A stretch of DNA of 64,000 nucleotides from Ooceraea biroi (GCF_003672135.1 NC_039518.1:3720001-3784000); one strand, 5' to 3'; counted from the first letter of the stretch, positions 11,195-22,617 are shown. The notes: generated by a model not told the origin, from the sequence alone. Numbers and translations are program-made.

Positions 11195-12960
11195 CTGCTA
11201 ACACGCCTTCTTGAAACATATCGCTCTAAACCTATCGCTTCAACATTAGGTACATGTTTCACCTTTGTTAACGCCTTTGTAAATATATCCGCTAACATCT
11301 CAGTTAGCATGTGGAAATATATCTTAACTTAATGTATGTTCGCTCTATGTTCTCGCGGATAAAGTGATGCCTCGTGTCTATGTGTTTTGTGCGTTGACTT
11401 GTCATTGCATTATTCGCAAGAGATATTGTACCTTTATTATCGCAAAACAATGTAATAAAACCGCTCGCAGTTTCTTCTAATATTTCTTCGTCCAGTTTAC
11501 GTAATCATAACGCCTCCTGACAACTACTCGATAGTGCTAAATATTCTGCTTCCACAGTGGAAAGCGCTACTGTTCGTTGTTTTTTACTAGACCACGCTAT
11601 CGGTCCGCCATTTCGCATAAAAATATATCCTGTTACAAAATTTCTAGAGTCAACGTCGTTAGCCCAGTCAGCGTCACTGTATCCAGTAATTTTGTTTTCT
11701 GAATATTTATTATATGATATACCTTTATGTATTGTTCCTTTTAAATAACGCAAGATTCTTTTAACCGCATTCCAGTGAGGCCGATCTGGGTTTTTAAAAA
11801 ATCTGCTCACTACTTGCACCGCAAAAGCTATATCCGGACGCGTAATTTGACTCAAATATAATAAGCATCCTATCGCTTCCTTATACGGTACATTCTTCAT
11901 ACCATTTTCTTCTGCTTTGTTTTGGGGCTCCATATCTTTGGTAAGTTTAGCATCCATGGGAGTAAATGCCGGGTTACATTTATCCATTCCAAATCTCTCT
12001 AACACCGTCTTTATATATTTCACTTGACTTACATATATTTTCTTTGCATGCGTATCCTTTCTAATATGCATCCCTAAACAATTTTGCACCTCACCCAAAT
12101 CTTTTATTTCAAAATTTTTCTTTAACATATCTTTTACTTCTTTTACTTTATTCAAATCATCTGAAAGTATAATCAAATCATCAACATAGATTGCTACTAT
12201 TAAATATTTTTTATCCCTTTTATTATAATATATGCAAAGATCTACGTGAGATTTCTGTAAACCTATACTTTGTAATACTGAATCTAACTTTTTATTCCAA
12301 GCACGCCCACTTTGCTTTAACCCATACATCGCTTTATTTAACTTCCAGATTTTATTCTTATCTGTCTTTCCTATTTCATCCGGAGGTAACACATATATAT
12401 CTTCTTGCAAATCACTATTCAAATAAGCCGTATTAACATCCATATGATGAATAACTAAATCTTTTTCTACTGCTAATGATAAAAGATACCTTATCGAACT
12501 GTATTTAACAACCAGTGAATATGTTCCTCATAATCTACACCTTTAACCTGCGCAAACCCCCTTACAACTAATCTAGCCTTATATTTTATTCTCCATTTGC
12601 GCTATGTTTTATTTTGAAAACCCACTTTGTACTCAAAACATTCCCCTATTTCGGTTTATCTACGCATTTCCAAGTATTATTTCGTTCGAGCGCTTTATAC
12701 TCGTTTTTCATGGCTTCAAGCCAGTTATCTCTATTTGGACCGTTAAGAGCCTCCTCTACGCTTTCTGGTTCATTATCTATTTGTTGTGACACATAATAAC
12801 TTACGTAGTCATCTCTGACCACAGGTTTCCGAGGCCTGGTACTTCGTCGCGGTGTTGGAGTCGTTACTCTTTCTATCTCCGTTTCTGTTGGATAATTTTC
12901 CTCTGTGTCGGTATATTCTGTGTCCTCTGTACCTTCCGCCTCCTCAGGTCCATCATGTTT
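11195..12960 (-). pseudogene. Ty1/copia pol remnant: reverse transcriptase and RNase H
   Basis: This is the C-terminal half of a copia-type polyprotein on the minus strand. Near 12960-12780 the pre-RT hinge (acidic and Pro/Arg-rich) is followed by the conserved RT start around ALNGPNRDNWLEAMKNE. After frame breaks at about 12450-12700, the long open part (12443-11505) has AYLNSDL, GLKQSGRAWN and the RT catalytic motif YVDD. It continues into the linker RPDIAFAVQVVSRF and RNase H (SDADWAND and STVEAEY). A TGA interrupts RNase H at about 11514; the frame then resumes with FCDNKG and QRTKHIDTRHHFIRE, and after one more shift with LADIFTKAL. Gag, protease and integrase are absent. The left end is cut by the element at 12961. 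LTRs were not found. Confidence 0.9.
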
Positions 12961-13364
12961 CTAATGAGAAACGGCGGATGACAAAATGAGAGGATGCAAA
13001 AGTGATAACCGAAAGTCCGAGTTTGTGACGGTGCATGGCGTGAATTAGATATCGCAGCCTAATGGGACCAAATGCAAATGAAAATATAGAGTGTTATCTT
13101 TAAAATGCTTTTTACCGAGCTCGATGCGATCATTTTTCGCTGAGTTGTGCAACTTTAAAAAGAAAACACTCTGTTAAGTAAATTTGGAGTATCTCAACAA
13201 AAATTATCGCATCGAGCTTTGTAAAAAAGCGTTTTAAAGATAAAACTCTATACTTTTATATGCATTTAGTCCCATTGGGCTGCAATACCTACTTTACACC
13301 ATGTGCCATCGCAAACTCGAATCTTCATTTATCAATTTCGCATGCTCATTTTGTCATCCGCCAT
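12961..13364. mobile_element. degenerate inverted-repeat element (MITE-like)
   Basis: The two ends are diverged inverted repeats: GGCGGATGACAAAATGAG near 12975 pairs with CTCATTTTGTCATCCGCC at about 13345-13362. CTAATGGGACCAAATGCA pairs with TGCATTTAGTCCCATTGGG, and GAGCTCGATGCGAT pairs with ATCGCATCGAGCTT. There is no coding capacity. It truncates the copia remnant at its left edge. The TIR family is not recognised. Confidence 0.65.
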
Positions 13365-13539
13365 TTTGAATCAATGGCAGACCATAATTGCCATTCAAAT
13401 ATTCTTAAAGTGGATACTTGAAGCTTCATTTTGCATTTTTGAACATATTTTTATCTTCATTATTTACCAAGTTATGATCATTTGAAGGTTGGTAAATTTT
13501 TCCCTAAATTTTAGTGTACCGCTTTTTTGGGAGTGAGTG

Positions 13540-13592
13540 TATATACACACATATATACATACATACATACATACATATACATATACACGTTA
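13540..13592. repeat. TACA/CATA microsatellite
   Basis: A run of ACATACATACATACATAC with flanking TATACACA repeats. Confidence 0.85.
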
Positions 13593-13639
13593 TACGTAAT
13601 ATCTATATTTATTATGTTTACTTATTGGTATACTTGAAC

Positions 13640-14440
13640 AGTACCTAGATAGCAAAATCTGAGCAAACAAATTTCGAGCAATGCTTGCTACAAACTTTAG
13701 ATACCAGAAAGGCAACAAATTTGAAGCAAGATCTGTTTTCTGGAATTATGTTGTCAAATTGCTGCCAGAAGTGTGACAGAGTCTGCTGTCAGGCAATAGC
13801 AGCAGGTTTGCAGCAAAAACCGCGCAAAGCCTGCACTCATACCTGGTAACAGAGTGGCGCCAGAAACCGAGCAGGGTCTGCGCGCAAAACTTGAGAGCAG
13901 ATTGATAGCAAACACTATGAGTAGACGCTGCACCCAATCAGCTGTTTAAATGGCTTTTATATATGATCTATATATATTGTATATTGCTATATTAATAGTT
14001 TTCTTTATTCTGAAGAAGGAATGTGGAAAGAAAATTACATAATTCGATAAAATTTATATTTCATTAATTTAATTTTATTAATTAAATAATATTAATGTTA
14101 TTTATACAATTTATATAAGATTAAAATCAATCTGCTCACAATGTGATAGTTTTAGAAGATGTCTTATAAGAATATAAGACATCTTTTAATGTTATCTGGA
14201 AAGTTTTGCGCGCAGATCCTGCTCGGTTTCTAGCGCCAATCTGCTGTCAAGTTACGAGCGCAGACTCTGCGCGGTTTTTGCTGCAAATCTGCTGCTATTG
14301 CCTAACAGCAGACTCTGTCGCCAAAACACAAGCTGAATGCGGACACAGATGGCTACGGTTTTGGTATGGGTTTTTGATCAAATTTGCTACCAATCTGCGC
14401 GCAGTCTGTGATCAATTTGCTTACTGGGTATACTTATAAT
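13640..14440. mobile_element. foldback element built of CTGC/GCAG-rich degenerate repeats
   Basis: The left arm (about 13640-13930) and right arm (about 14190-14440) are inverted. For example AGGCAATAGCAGCAGGTTTG (13791) pairs with a segment around 14290, and ACCGAGCAGGGTCTGCGCGC pairs with one around 14210. The arms consist of short repeats of the type CAGCAGATTTGC. The ends carry CTAGATAGCAAA on the left and TTTGCTTACTGGG on the right, a loose TIR. The middle (13950-14180) is AT-rich. Long open frames occur only because the repeats lack stops. No transposase is present. Confidence 0.6.
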
Positions 14441-14745
14441 AATGGTATCCCTTTGTTATTATTAATGAAAATGAACTATCATTTGAACTCGGCTCTAAAC
14501 GCGCCGGCGCCAAGGTGTTATAATGCAACATAAATATACCGTAAAAATAAACTTTCATGTTACACAATTTCCATTTCCAATGATGTTTTACTTTCAAAGC
14601 GAGGCGATACCATTTTCATAATTATAGTATGAAAGTATGCATATGTAATAAATAGTATAAATACATTTGGGACGTTATATACATTGAAAACATCCTCAGA
14701 AAAAGAAGAGAAAAAATTTGATGAATCGACAGACAGGATTCGAAT
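13781..14745 (+). repeat. 965-bp direct repeat, left copy ending at gap
   Basis: The sequence from 13781 to the gap edge (14745) is repeated at 14846-15810 on the other side of the N run. The copies differ only in a few one-base length changes in homopolymers (for example CAAAAACC against CAAAAAACC). The left copy ends exactly at the gap and the right copy begins exactly at it. This is the signature of two contig ends that overlap but were not merged. Confidence 0.9.
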
Positions 14746-14845
14746 NNNNNNNNNNNNNNNNNNNNNNNNNNNNNNNNNNNNNNNNNNNNNNNNNNNNNNN
14801 NNNNNNNNNNNNNNNNNNNNNNNNNNNNNNNNNNNNNNNNNNNNN
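14746..14845. other. assembly gap of 100 N
   Basis: The gap is flanked by the two copies of the 965-bp direct repeat. It is probably a false gap with a negative true size. Confidence 0.97.
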
Positions 14846-15810
14846 GTCTGCTGTCAGGCAATAGCAGCAGGTTTGCAGCAAAAAACCGCGCAAAGCCTGC
14901 ACTCATACCTGGTAACAGAGTGGCGCCAGAAAACCGAGCAGGGTCTGCGCGCAAAACTTGAGAGCAGATTGATAGCAAACACTATGAGTAGACGCTGCAC
15001 CCAATCAGCTGTTTAAATGGCTTTTATATATGATCTATATATATTGTATATTGCTATATTAATAGTTTTCTTTATTCTGAAGAAGGAATGTGGAAAGAAA
15101 TTACATAATTCGATAAAATTTATATTTCATTAATTTAATTTTATAATTAAATAATATTAATGTTATTTATACAATTTATATAAGATTAAAATCAATCTGC
15201 TCACAATGTGATAGTTTTAGAAGATGTCTTATAAGAATATAAGACATCTTTTAATGTTATCTGGAAAGTTTTGCGCGCAGATCCTGCTCGGTTTCTAGCG
15301 CCAATCTGCTGTCAAGTTACGAGCGCAGACTCTGCGCGGTTTTTGCTGCAAATCTGCTGCTATTGCCTAACAGCAGACTCTGTCGCCAAAACACAAGCTG
15401 AATGCGGACACAGATGGCTACGGTTTTGGTATGGGTTTTTGATCAAATTTGCTACCAATCTGCGCGCAGTCTGTGATCAATTTGCTTACTGGGTATACTT
15501 ATAATAATGGTATCCCTTTGTTATTATTAATGAAAATGAACTATCATTTGAACTCGGCTCTAAACGCGCCGGCGCCAAGGTGTTATAATGCAACATAAAT
15601 ATACCGTAAAAATAAACTTTCATGTTACACAATTTCCATTTCCAATGATGTTTTACTTTCAAAGCGAGGCGATACCATTTTCATAATTATAGTATGAAAG
15701 TATGCATATGTAATAAATAGTATAAATACATTTGGGACGTTATATACATTGAAAACATCCTCAGAAAAAGAAGAGAAAAAATTTGATGAATCGACAGACA
15801 GGATTCGAAT
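14846..15810 (+). repeat. 965-bp direct repeat, right copy starting at gap
   Basis: This is a near-identical copy of 13781-14745, including the right part of the foldback element. It should be counted once if the gap is false. Confidence 0.9.
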
Positions 15811-15908
15811 GAGCGACGTACGTCCTACATCGCCGATTATCATTCTAATCCGGCGGCTTGCTCGCCGGGCTACGCTCGCTACTTGCTAATCGTTTCTACA
15901 GACTCTGA
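15797..15908 (-). repeat. possible tRNA-derived SINE fragment
   Basis: Read on the minus strand, the unit contains an A-box-like TAGCCCGGCGAG and ends with a B-box-like ATTCGAATCCTG. The same unit, clearly related but diverged, occurs at 23540-23640 (shared CAGGATTC, GACGT-CGTC, CTTGCT-ATCGTT and CTACAGACTC). A dispersed repeat with internal Pol III-like boxes suggests a tRNA-derived SINE. A decayed tRNA gene is the alternative. No cloverleaf was convincingly drawn. Confidence 0.35.
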
Positions 15909-15959
15909 GTGAGAAAATATAAATTTCTGTTTGACAAACCGCGACTTATCAGCGGTGCA

Positions 15960-16123
15960 CACGTAAAGGTATAATTTCATGCTGTCGCTCGTCGCTCATT
16001 TTCAGCGACAAAACAGGTCACGTGATCAAAATTAACGCTGGATATTGGTCAATTTTGATCACATGACCTGTTTTGTCGCTGAAAATGAGCGACGAGCGAC
16101 AGCATGAAATTGTACCTTAACGT
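15960..16123. mobile_element. MITE hairpin, family M1 (copy 1)
   Basis: The arms are near-perfect inverted repeats (GGTATAATTTCATGCTGTCG at about 15967 against the complement ending near 16117), extending through GTCACGTGATCAAAATT to a short loop at about 16045. A shorter copy of the same family is at 52322-52391. Family ends read CGTTAAGGTACAATTTCATG. Confidence 0.85.
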
Positions 16124-16214
16124 GAGTTTGTATTTGTAACAAAGGCGAATTCTTTACGAAACACAGCGGAAATGACGAATAACTTGACGGACGATGTGAA
16201 ATCGGCGATGAAGC

Positions 16215-16326
16215 GGTGTATGGGATGTTGCAAGATGATACAGAGCAGTATTACAATCAATCAACAATCGACAATCTGTTGATTGATTGTAATACTGCTC
16301 TGTATCATCTTGCAACACCCCGTATA
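16215..16326. repeat. near-perfect hairpin of about 110 bp
   Basis: TGTTGCAAGATGATACAGAG and its downstream complement form arms of about 45-50 bp around AACAATCGACAATCTG. The outer end CAACACCCCGTATA recalls the CAGGGTG-ended elements, but the match is short. Confidence 0.75.
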
Positions 16327-16958
16327 TATTCATTTATTCACAAAGAATATACGTCTATCTCTATATATACGTCTATCTCTATATAGTAAAATATGCATAC
16401 ATTCTTTCCGTTTGTAGTTCTTCACCTTTTCTATGGCATTTTTCGTTTACTTTAGACGGTTGATCACAATCCAATTATTTATTTATAAAGCAAAATGAAT
16501 ATATGTATACCTTTTATCTATGCATATATTGCAATATACCAACAGTACATTGCGACATGTAGCATGAAAATGCCAATCACATTAGGATAAGAAGTGCATT
16601 ACTATAATTACTGTAATGACAGGATTCATACGTTATCTTTGAGAATACTACGCACAATACTCCATCCTTTTATATCTGATATAGTGATGTATTGAGAATT
16701 CTTATTCGCGCGCGGACATAAAACAAAACAGCTCGACAGAAGTCAACCGTTGAGAAACGCGTTCGACGGGACGCGAAGAAGCAGTATGCAATAGCATTTC
16801 GTAGTGCACATAGCCATATTTTATTGTGTTTATTCATAATACGTGTATTGTGAATCATTTTATATATAACATCAAAATATACACACACACACATACATAT
16901 ATATACATATATATATATATCCCTAAACACCTTTGTAAAAAAAGAAAAAAATATATAT
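16327..16958. other. intergenic, low complexity
   Basis: No gene was recognised. CA and TA runs occur at about 16880-16920. Confidence 0.5.
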
Positions 16959-17416
16959 GCCAAGTACATAAAAACTCCCAACTTGTCAAAACTCAAAACT
17001 AAATATGAAATCAATAATTAACTAGCCAAGTATCTAGAAGCAGTTTGAGTATTTTACCCAAACGTTTTCCATGCATACTCTCTTATCGCATGACGACATT
17101 GAAGTACTTGGCGTGCCCGAATCACATTAAAACGTCCTGTCCTACCTATAAGAGACACAAAATCATTTGCGAGTCATTATTGAAAATCATGAAGATACAA
17201 GATACAATACAAATCAAGATATTGTACAAATTTACAAGAATACATGACCACTGCGATCCGGGCACGCCAAGTACTTCAATGTCGTCATGCGATAAGAGAG
17301 TATGCATGGAAAACGTTTGGGTAAAATACTCAAACTGCTTCTAGATACTTGGCTAGTTAATTATTGATTTCATATTTAGTTTTGAGTTTTGACAAGTTGG
17401 GAGTTTTTATGTACTT

Positions 17417-17420
<4 letters not shown>
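16959..17420. mobile_element. foldback element, GCCAAGTAC family with conserved loop (copy 1)
   Basis: Arms 16959-17119 and 17260-17420 are inverted and essentially identical, running from GCCAAGTACATAAAAACTCC to GTACTTGGCGTGCCCG. The 140-bp loop (17120-17259) is not repetitive but is clearly homologous to the loop of the larger foldback at 25232-26145 (on the opposite strand there). Both loops include CAAATCAAGATA and end ATGACCA-TGCGATCCGGGC. Only a partial third copy, at 24680-24850, is seen. No transposase was recognised. Confidence 0.8.
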
Positions 17421-17456
<36 letters not shown>

Positions 17457-17720
17457 TTCATCGGTATAAAAAAAGAATATGGCAAGAAAAGTGGACAAGA
17501 AAAATCGTCCTTTGAGTTGACACAGATATTCCCGCAAGGCAGTATACATCAAACAATTACACTCTCTCTCTCGCCCCCTCTCCCTCTCTCGTTCTCTCTC
17601 TCGCCCTCTCGCCCCCCTCTCTCTCTTGCTCTCTCTCTGTCTCTCTCTCGCCCCCCCTCTCTCTCTGTCTCTCCCTCTATATCTAGTATCACAATCTATC
17701 TCTATCTCCCTATCCGTCAT
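17420..17720. repeat. TA microsatellite followed by CT-rich low complexity
   Basis: (TA)n runs from about 17421 to 17452. CTCTCTCG/CCCTCTCT repeats fill about 17560-17690. Apparent open frames here (Ser/Pro/Leu or Arg/Glu repeats) are artefacts of composition. Confidence 0.9.
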
Positions 17721-18059
17721 ATATCACATGCAATAGTATATATAATGCATAATAATATAGCTGGGTCTCTTTTTACATGGTGGATGCGTACCATGCAAGA
17801 GAAAATCCTGAAAAAATAGTAAAAACTGTAAGATGTAGAAATGTACATAAAGAAGTAGAAATAAATACATTAATTTTGTGACGTTTTTTCAACGAACCGT
17901 GTAAAAAAAAGTGAAACGTATGAAAAAAACCGTGTAAATGTGAATGAAACGTTTCCAAAAATCGCGTTACTAAATGTCAAAAAACATGTAACTGAATAAT
18001 AGTGTAAAGAAGCACCGTGTAAAAGGAGATTTTGGGTGTATATCACGAGATGTTGTTAT

Positions 18060-18430
18060 TGTTGTCATTCACAAAAGTCTTCGTACACCAGAATAGGATC
18101 AATTTTAAGAAAATGATAATACGTTGTATAATATCAATTTTTAAACATGTGAGATAATCAGAAATATATATATATATATATATATTACAAAATATATTAA
18201 TTATGTTACTTTTTAAGAAATTTACGAGAAGAACGAAGTATTATGCATCTCACAAAAGTGTTCGTATAGTCTTAACTTTTACTACTCGTATAGTCTTAAC
18301 TTTTTTAAAAAATTACTAGTCTTGCACATATTATTTTGTTGGGCCTCCTTTTGTCTCTGAAACAGCTTCCGTTTTCGCATAGAATGCACTACAGGTGAAA
18401 AGAAGAATTATGTAGTGTACGAAGATCTTC
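18060..18430 (-). pseudogene. Tc1-like transposon remnant (C-terminus and TIR-like ends)
   Basis: On the minus strand near 18341-18400, a stretch ends SAFYAKTEAVSETKGGPTK followed by a stop, closely resembling the GG-x-TK end typical of Tc1-family transposases. Two short related segments, CACAAAAGTCTTCGTACACC at 18069 and CACAAAAGTGTTCGTATAG at 18251, look like TIRs of such an element. The rest of the gene is gone. Confidence 0.5.
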
Positions 18431-18619
18431 GTCACTGACTTACTGCCTAGTACATATATATTTACGTATAACATGTAATATATAGAATATAAATAATTGT
18501 AAGATAAATGTAATATATAACAGAAAGATAAGAATGCAGTCTTGTTTATTTGTTGCTGAAGTAGAAACATAATCACAGACGGTCGGCACGTTGAATTAGT
18601 AAAATGTACAATTACAATT

Positions 18620-18812
18620 GAACCGTTTGGTGTATTCAATACAATCAGAGATGTTTGTCCATTACCTGGCATGTTCAATACAGCCAGAGACGTTTGTTCC
18701 TTACCTTGCATGCTCATTGCAGCCAGAGACGTTTATTGTTTACCTGGCATGTTCATTGCAGCCAGAGACGTTTATTGTTTACCTGGCATGCTCATTGCAG
18801 CCAGAGACGCTC
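18620..18812. repeat. 39-bp minisatellite, about 4.7 copies
   Basis: Units start at 18653, 18692, 18731 and 18770, with a partial unit before. The core reads GTTTATTGTTTACCTGGCAT then GTTCATTGCAGCCAGAGAC. Because 39 is a multiple of three, both strands stay open: 13-residue repeats containing YLACSLQPETF on the plus strand. I see no sign that it is translated. It lies about 300 bp upstream of the transposase gene. Confidence 0.9.
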
Positions 18813-19088
18813 ATATCAAGATGCATTCTGTATGCTGATAAATATGTAAGAAACAATTATTGACAAAATATATTTTGTTTTATAGAAAGAGGTAAAACTT
18901 ACAGTAGCATATAAATAAAAATTTTAAACAAAGACTGCATTTTTATTAGAAGTAGCAATTTCATGAACTATACGTAATAACATTATATAATAAAATGTAT
19001 ATGTACTTGATACAAGATATGTACTACATCTTGCTCTTTCAACGTATTTTAACAACAAATAATAATTATCTATTCTTTTTCTTTGCAG

Positions 19089-22000
19089 GCGACGATTAAT
19101 GGAAGCAATGCAGACTATATCGAAAGACTCGAGGAACACTGAGCATACGAGTACTAATCATGCATGCATCGATTCGAATACATCTGTTGGATTAGTATCC
19201 GACAGAATGGAATCGAAAGTTAGTACTCCAGTTATGCAGAAGTGCCTGAAGTCAGCGTCAAATGTAAACACATATAATGATAATGTCAAACTTTGCGAAG
19301 ATGACAATGATTTTGTCATCGACAGTTACCGCCTGGGCACAAGTTGTACCCAGGAAAGCATTCCTGCAGGCCGCCGCATTGACGAACTTTGCGAGGATGA
19401 CTATGATTTAGTCATCGAAAAAGGCCATCTGGATATCGGTCATATCCAGGAAAGCTTGCCTGAAGGCCGTCTCATTGTCGACTTTGCTTTTATGTGGACC
19501 GAGATCCACAGAACCTATGAGAAGCATAGGTGCGGAGTTCAATGCGAATTTTGAGATTGGAAACTCGTAAATTCCCTTCGCTGTGGGTTGAAGACGCAGT
19601 TCTTCTTCAAATGCCAAATGTGCAATCTTGAGGAGTACATATGGTCGAAACCCACGGACCCGCAGGTATTAGACATTAATACAGCTGCTGTAGCTGGCAC
19701 AATTTCAGTAGGAAATGGTTACGCCCAGCTCGAAGAGCTATGTGCGGCTGTAAATGTTCCCTGCATGTCTGAAAAGACGTATATACAACGTCGAGAAAAT
19801 GTAATCGATGATTTTGAAAGAACTGCCATGCAAAGCATGAAAATGGCAGGCGAGGTTGAAAAACAACTCGCTATAGAAAGGAATGACATTATAAATGGCA
19901 TTCCATATATAACTGTTGTGCGGATGATAGCTGGATGAAGAGGTCATACGGCTCTGCCTATGATTCACCGTCCGGTGTCGGTGCCATAATAGGTTACCAC
20001 ACCAAAAAAATACTCTTCGTCAGTATCCGCAACAAATATTGCTCTGTATGCGATATGGCGGAGCAACGAGGTCTGCAGGTACGGAAGCACAAGTGCTACA
20101 AAAACTTTGACAAGCATGCAAGCTCGATAAGAATGGAGAGCGATGCTATTGTCGAAGGTTTTAAGAGTAGCCTTGAAATGCATGGATTAATATTCAAAAC
20201 ACTGATTGCCGACGGCGACAGCAGCGTATATAATTCCATCAGGAATAATGCACCGTACCACGAGATGAATGTAACGGTGCAAAAGATTGAATGCACTAAT
20301 CATTTGCTTCGCAATTTTTGCAAAAAGCTCAAAGCTGTTGCACGAACGACTGTGCCAAAGACAATGATGCATAGCAAGCGTGACTTTGTACAGCTACGAA
20401 ATGTTGTGGACCGCAACATTTTGGCAATGCGCAAAGAAGTGTTGCGACTATCCGCTGTACGAAGGCAAGGAACGCAAACTCATCATACGAAGGCTAAGGA
20501 ATTATTAAAAGACATTTTAAATATTCCTAGCCATATATTTGGTAAGCATAAGCGATGCAGAGAACTTGGTGTACATCAAGATCTCTGCAAGAAAATGAAA
20601 AATTATGTGCCGTCTCTGAAACAGTGCGGTCTGTTTCAACCGATTGACAACGCTATCGTGTCGCTGAGCGCCTACTCTGACAGTTTGTTAATCAATGTAA
20701 CAAAAAATCCTGCAGAATTGTTCAATTCCATAATCTGCAAGGAAATTGGTGGCAAACGTATTCATTTCGGCAAACGAGGATCGTATAATGCCAGAATTGC
20801 AGGAAGTGTTGTGCAGCACAACACACAACAAGTTCTTACACAAGTGCATGAAAACATGTATAAGAATGTTCCTGCTGTTGTCGCCAAGTTAGAAACACGA
20901 CGACAAGTCAAAGTTGCTCGAAACAAAGAATACAGAGAGGTAGATGGAAGACAAAAAAGGAAGCGAGAAGTAGGACCAGACTCTTATTACGGTCCACAAT
21001 CGCAAAAAACCATATCTTCCGCCTCATGTTTTTGAGCAATTACAGTAACATCATGCTGAAAAATTGCTCGAAAACGCAGCTAATCGCGACAAAATAGAAT
21101 GTCTGACGAGAGGTCAAAGTGATTGCGAATTGTGGCAATCATTGAGACGTTTAATGCTAACGGCATCCAATTTTGGAATGGTATGTCGCATGAGACAAAC
21201 AACATCTTGCGCAGCAAGTGTGAAAAGCATTTTGTTTCCTCCATCCATCGACACCGCTGCCATGAAGTATGGGCGCGACATGAAGGAAGTCGCAAGACAG
21301 AAAATTGCTGCACATTTGAAAAATGACATTATACCGTGTGGATTATTCATTGATTATGAAAATCCATGCTTAGGTGCTTCTCCTGACGGTCTTATTAATG
21401 ACGACGGTCTTGTGGAGATTAAATGTCCTTTGTCAGCTAAGAACTTAACAGCTGATGAGGCATTGCAGAAATTGCCTCAATTGAAAACCGTACTTGACCG
21501 AAAGAATCCTGATAAAATGAATCAGAATCACCGATTCTTTTATTAGGTTCAGGGTTAATTAAACGTCACACGACGAGATTATTGCATATTTACTGTGTGG
21601 ACGCCTAAAAGTTTCAAAATGGTACGTGTTAGCAGAGACGAGGTTTTCTGGAGAAACCAAATACTACCTAACCTAACACGGTTTTATAACAATTGCTTGC
21701 TTCCGGAAATATTGGACATTCGCTATAATAGGCACATGCCAATACGAGATCCGGATTACATAATCGAGGCTCTACAAGCTAAAGAAGCATGTACAAAAGG
21801 AAGTAGTTCACGAAACACGTGTGGAAAAGATGCGTCTGCTAATCAGGTCAGTCAAGTATCATCTGCTGCTGTTTCTCCTTTGGAGGAGCAAGATGATGAT
21901 TGTATCATCATTAGTTATTCTAAAGAAGAATTGACTGAAGAAGATGCAAGAATTATTTAAAAAACACTCGATGAGGCAGTTGTTCCTCTCTCTTTGCTGG

Positions 22001-22508
22001 AGCAGAATATTTTGCCTGTGGACAGCAAAATTAACGATTCCTCTTTAGATGCATTTTTATGCATCGTTAGAGAGACGTCTCCTTTCGAGACACAAAGCGT
22101 GCAGTACCTGGAATCTCCCAAGCTCATTGACGCTACTAATAGCGATGACATGAGCATTTAAATAATTGGAGGGAATTGTACCGATCATTGGCGGTGCATT
22201 TTCTTTGACGGTTTCAACCTGCACGTGTATGACAGCATACCCGGCTGTACATACTACAAATTAGCAGAAAAGGAAAAAGATTATATTCGCATACGTTTCC
22301 CACAAATTAACGTTAGCGACATAATTTTTGAAAAGGTGCAAACACAACCGGATTGTTATAGTGTGGTATTTATGCTACCGCCTTTGCTACTGCTATAGCG
22401 TTAGGAAACGATCCATGCGAAGAAAAATATTCCAATGACGTGAATCGCATGAGACGTCATTTTCTTTATATTTTACAAAGTAAGAAATTGACGCTTCTCC
22501 CAACATAA
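19089..22508 (+). pseudogene. decayed Mutator-like transposase + YqaJ nuclease + Ulp1 protease polyprotein
   Basis: A pyrimidine-rich acceptor (TTTCTTTTTCTTTGCAG, ending 19088) leads into one long decayed coding region. First comes an acidic N-terminus, then a zinc ribbon-like CxxC (FFFKCQMCNLEE, about 19606). A Mutator-type DDE core follows: DDSWMKRSYG (about 19923, first Asp), NKYCSVCDMA, HKCYKNF, LIADGDSSVYNSI (second Asp, about 20203) and NPAELFNSII with GGKRIHFGKRGSYNAR (Glu, about 20710). Next is a YqaJ/lambda-exonuclease-like domain with LTASNFGMVC (about 21160), GASPDGLI and VEIKCP (PD-(D/E)xK, about 21375-21430). The last part is a C48-type protease: DHWRCIFFDG (His), HVYDS (Asp), EKVQTQPD (Gln), and an ATAFATAIALGNDP tail in a shifted frame. 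Most of it shares one frame. It is broken by stops at 19552 (TGA), 21046, 21544, 21556, 21958 and 22159, and by shifts near 19920, 21003-21009 and 22361. The last shift destroys the catalytic Cys codon. The order of domains is seen; the polyprotein idea is inference. Confidence 0.8.
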
Positions 22509-22617
22509 AAGTACAAGAAAGCCAAATGCAATAAATTCGTGAGGTGGTATGTACAACAAAATCATACGCGAAAATCATATCGTTGGCTAGCATTATAAGA
22601 AATAAAACCAAATGCGA

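Noticed and set aside
14206..15504. Identical 77-residue frames at 14206 and 15271 as a gene family
   Set aside because: They are the same sequence duplicated across the gap and lie in a CTGC-rich foldback arm with no recognisable domain.
17454..17819. Open frames of Ser/Pro/Leu or Arg/Glu repeats
   Set aside because: They come from CT-rich low-complexity DNA that lacks stop codons.
18620..18812. CRISPR-like array (regular 39-bp repeats)
   Set aside because: The repeats are contiguous with no unique spacers, and the setting is eukaryotic. It is a minisatellite.
21064..21960. YqaJ domain as a sign of phage or bacterial contamination
   Set aside because: It is continuous with a eukaryotic Mutator-type transposase and a Ulp1 domain in one frame and lies in AT-rich insect DNA, so it is part of a transposon.
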